A stretch of 5,544 bases of DNA from contig CAZHZT010000207.1 of assembly GCA_964537285.1 (NCBI GenBank), forward strand, positions 1 through 5,544. The letters are read 5' to 3'. Both the position numbers and the translations under genes were made by a program. The notes under the pieces are model-generated. The model ran no database searches and had not been told where the DNA came from. It worked only from the letters and a program-made list of their open reading frames with translations. Positions within the stretch are counted from its first letter, which is position 1. Each line of letters begins with the position of its first letter. Of the stretch, positions 4,841 through 5,544 are shown in pieces. The stretch comes from CAZHZT01 sp964537285. Lineage in GTDB: Bacteria > Bacteroidota > Bacteroidia > Chitinophagales > Saprospiraceae.

Positions 4841-5140
4841 ATGGAGTCAATAAGTGAAATCAAACTTGATTTGATTAAATTAATTACACGGATAACAGAT
4901 GTTCAGCAATTAAATACGATCTACCAAACCATTAAGTCGTCAGAGGATCAACTAAAAAGTATGGAATCTACCGATGATAAATTTTTGTCAGGTCAGGTAG
5001 AGATCCGCTCCGGCATATCAAAAGATCAGGTGTTTGCAGAGCAGGGTAAGCAATCTATGACATTTAAAGAAGTCCAGGAATTGATGACAGATGAACCCTG
5101 TGAAGAATCATTGGAAGAGTTATTAGCAACCTTAGACTAA
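4841..5140 (+). CDS. Antitoxin-like protein of PIN toxin pair 2
   Basis: A 99-residue acidic protein encoded 20 bases before a PIN toxin, so probably its VapB-like antitoxin. The N-terminus is helical (MESISEIKLDLIKLITRITD). The middle, around residues 35-65, is polar (KSMESTDDKFLSGQVEIRSG). The C-terminal part contains MTFKEVQELMTDEPCEESLE and ends in an acidic EELLATLD tail similar to EELLKMI in the first antitoxin. No DNA-binding motif is certain. A TAnnTTTG box precedes the gene. The assignment rests on size, acidity and the paired PIN gene. Confidence 0.7.
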   Translation: MESISEIKLDLIKLITRITDVQQLNTIYQTIKSSEDQLKSMESTDDKFLSGQVEIRSGISKDQVFAEQGKQSMTFKEVQELMTDEPCEESLEELLATLD

Positions 5141-5160
5141 CAACCCTATAGTCAACAGCG

Positions 5161-5544
5161 ATGGACTACTTATTAGACTCAAACATAATTTTGATATATA
5201 GTAGGAATGATAAGGTTGCGAGAGCACTAGAATCAAGATATAGAATATTCAGTGGAGACAATAGACTAGGGATTTCGATTGTCTCAAAAGGAGAAATAGA
5301 AGCATCAATTTTAAAAGCTGGCTTAGGAGAAAAGCGAAAACAACGGATAAAGGAATTGATGAGCCGGCTGACAGAATTTGGGATAAACTTCGAAGAAGTA
5401 ATCAAAAAGTACGCTCAGATAGATGCCTATAGTCAAGGGAAATCGGAAAAATCAAAGGGGAAGTTTTCCTCGAGAAACATGGGCAAAAATGATATTTGGA
5501 TAGCTGCAACAGCAAGTGTTTTTGACTTGAAGTTAGTTACCACT
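5161..5544 (+). CDS. PIN-domain (VapC-like) toxin 2, 3' end beyond the window
   Basis: An open frame of 128 codons from ATG 5161 to the window end with no stop, so the gene is partial here. It is a PIN-domain ribonuclease toxin with Asp6 in LLDSN, Glu45 in KGEIE and Asp111 in MGKNDIWIAA. The final TxDxDF acidic motif would follow KLVTT just past the edge; by comparison with toxin 1, about 19 residues are missing. It aligns end to end with reconstructed toxin 1, sharing SSRNMGKND and WIAAT and the QIDAY/EIDAF-SQGK segment, so the two loci are paralogues. Unlike toxin 1 it is intact over the visible part. It likely cleaves RNA and is held in check by the antitoxin encoded immediately upstream. 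Confidence 0.88.
   Translation, partial: MDYLLDSNIILIYSRNDKVARALESRYRIFSGDNRLGISIVSKGEIEASILKAGLGEKRKQRIKELMSRLTEFGINFEEVIKKYAQIDAYSQGKSEKSKGKFSSRNMGKNDIWIAATASVFDLKLVTT

Noticed and set aside
5166..5405. 79-codon minus-strand open frame
   Set aside because: It is antisense to toxin 2, whose PIN motifs are clear.
1..5544. CRISPR array, tRNA or rRNA gene
   Set aside because: I saw no regularly spaced direct repeats, no tRNA cloverleaf with a T-loop signature, and no rRNA-like sequence.

Overview
The window suggests a Bacteroidota chromosome, perhaps Saprospiria-like. This is an inference from the moderately AT-rich composition, the lack of clear Shine-Dalgarno sites, a TAnnTTTG-type promoter box, and a secreted protease fused to a formylglycine-generating-enzyme-like (FGE) domain with a retroelement cassette. 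No taxonomic marker gene is present. The region is accessory DNA with several decayed elements.

Left part (1-2981, all minus strand): a diversity-generating retroelement (DGR). In transcription order it has (i) a 610-aa exported target protein with a signal peptide, a trypsin-like protease with a complete His-Asp-Ser triad, two helical repeats and a C-terminal FGE/C-type-lectin-fold domain ending in the variable region (VR); (ii) the accessory protein Avd; and (iii) the DGR reverse transcriptase (RT), overlapping avd by ATGA. The VR has the expected footprint of adenine mutagenesis: almost every inferred variable codon ends in C or T, as AAY template codons would give. The RT loses its normal frame exactly at the catalytic YVDD motif, and no template repeat (TR) lies in the window. 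The visible cassette therefore looks damaged, or continues beyond the left edge.

Middle (2982-3843): intergenic and decayed DNA. It holds three GC-rich short-loop hairpins in a row, a short remnant resembling an IS91-type transposase, a patchwork of broken plus-strand reading frames, a fourth hairpin, and an AT-rich leader with an inverted repeat.

Right part (3844-5544, plus strand): two paralogous antitoxin/PIN-domain toxin pairs (VapBC-like). The first toxin is split by a -1 frameshift at a run of eight A's. The second toxin is intact as far as it is visible but is cut by the window end. Between the pairs, on the minus strand, lies a 5'-truncated group II intron end with recognisable domains V and VI.

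The most interesting system is the secreted protease with a hypervariable lectin-like binding face. It could aim proteolysis at changing surface targets, with the RT lesion possibly having frozen the current variant. The toxin frameshift is the second notable point, because its A-AAA-AAT context could be a mutation, a phase switch or programmed slippage.
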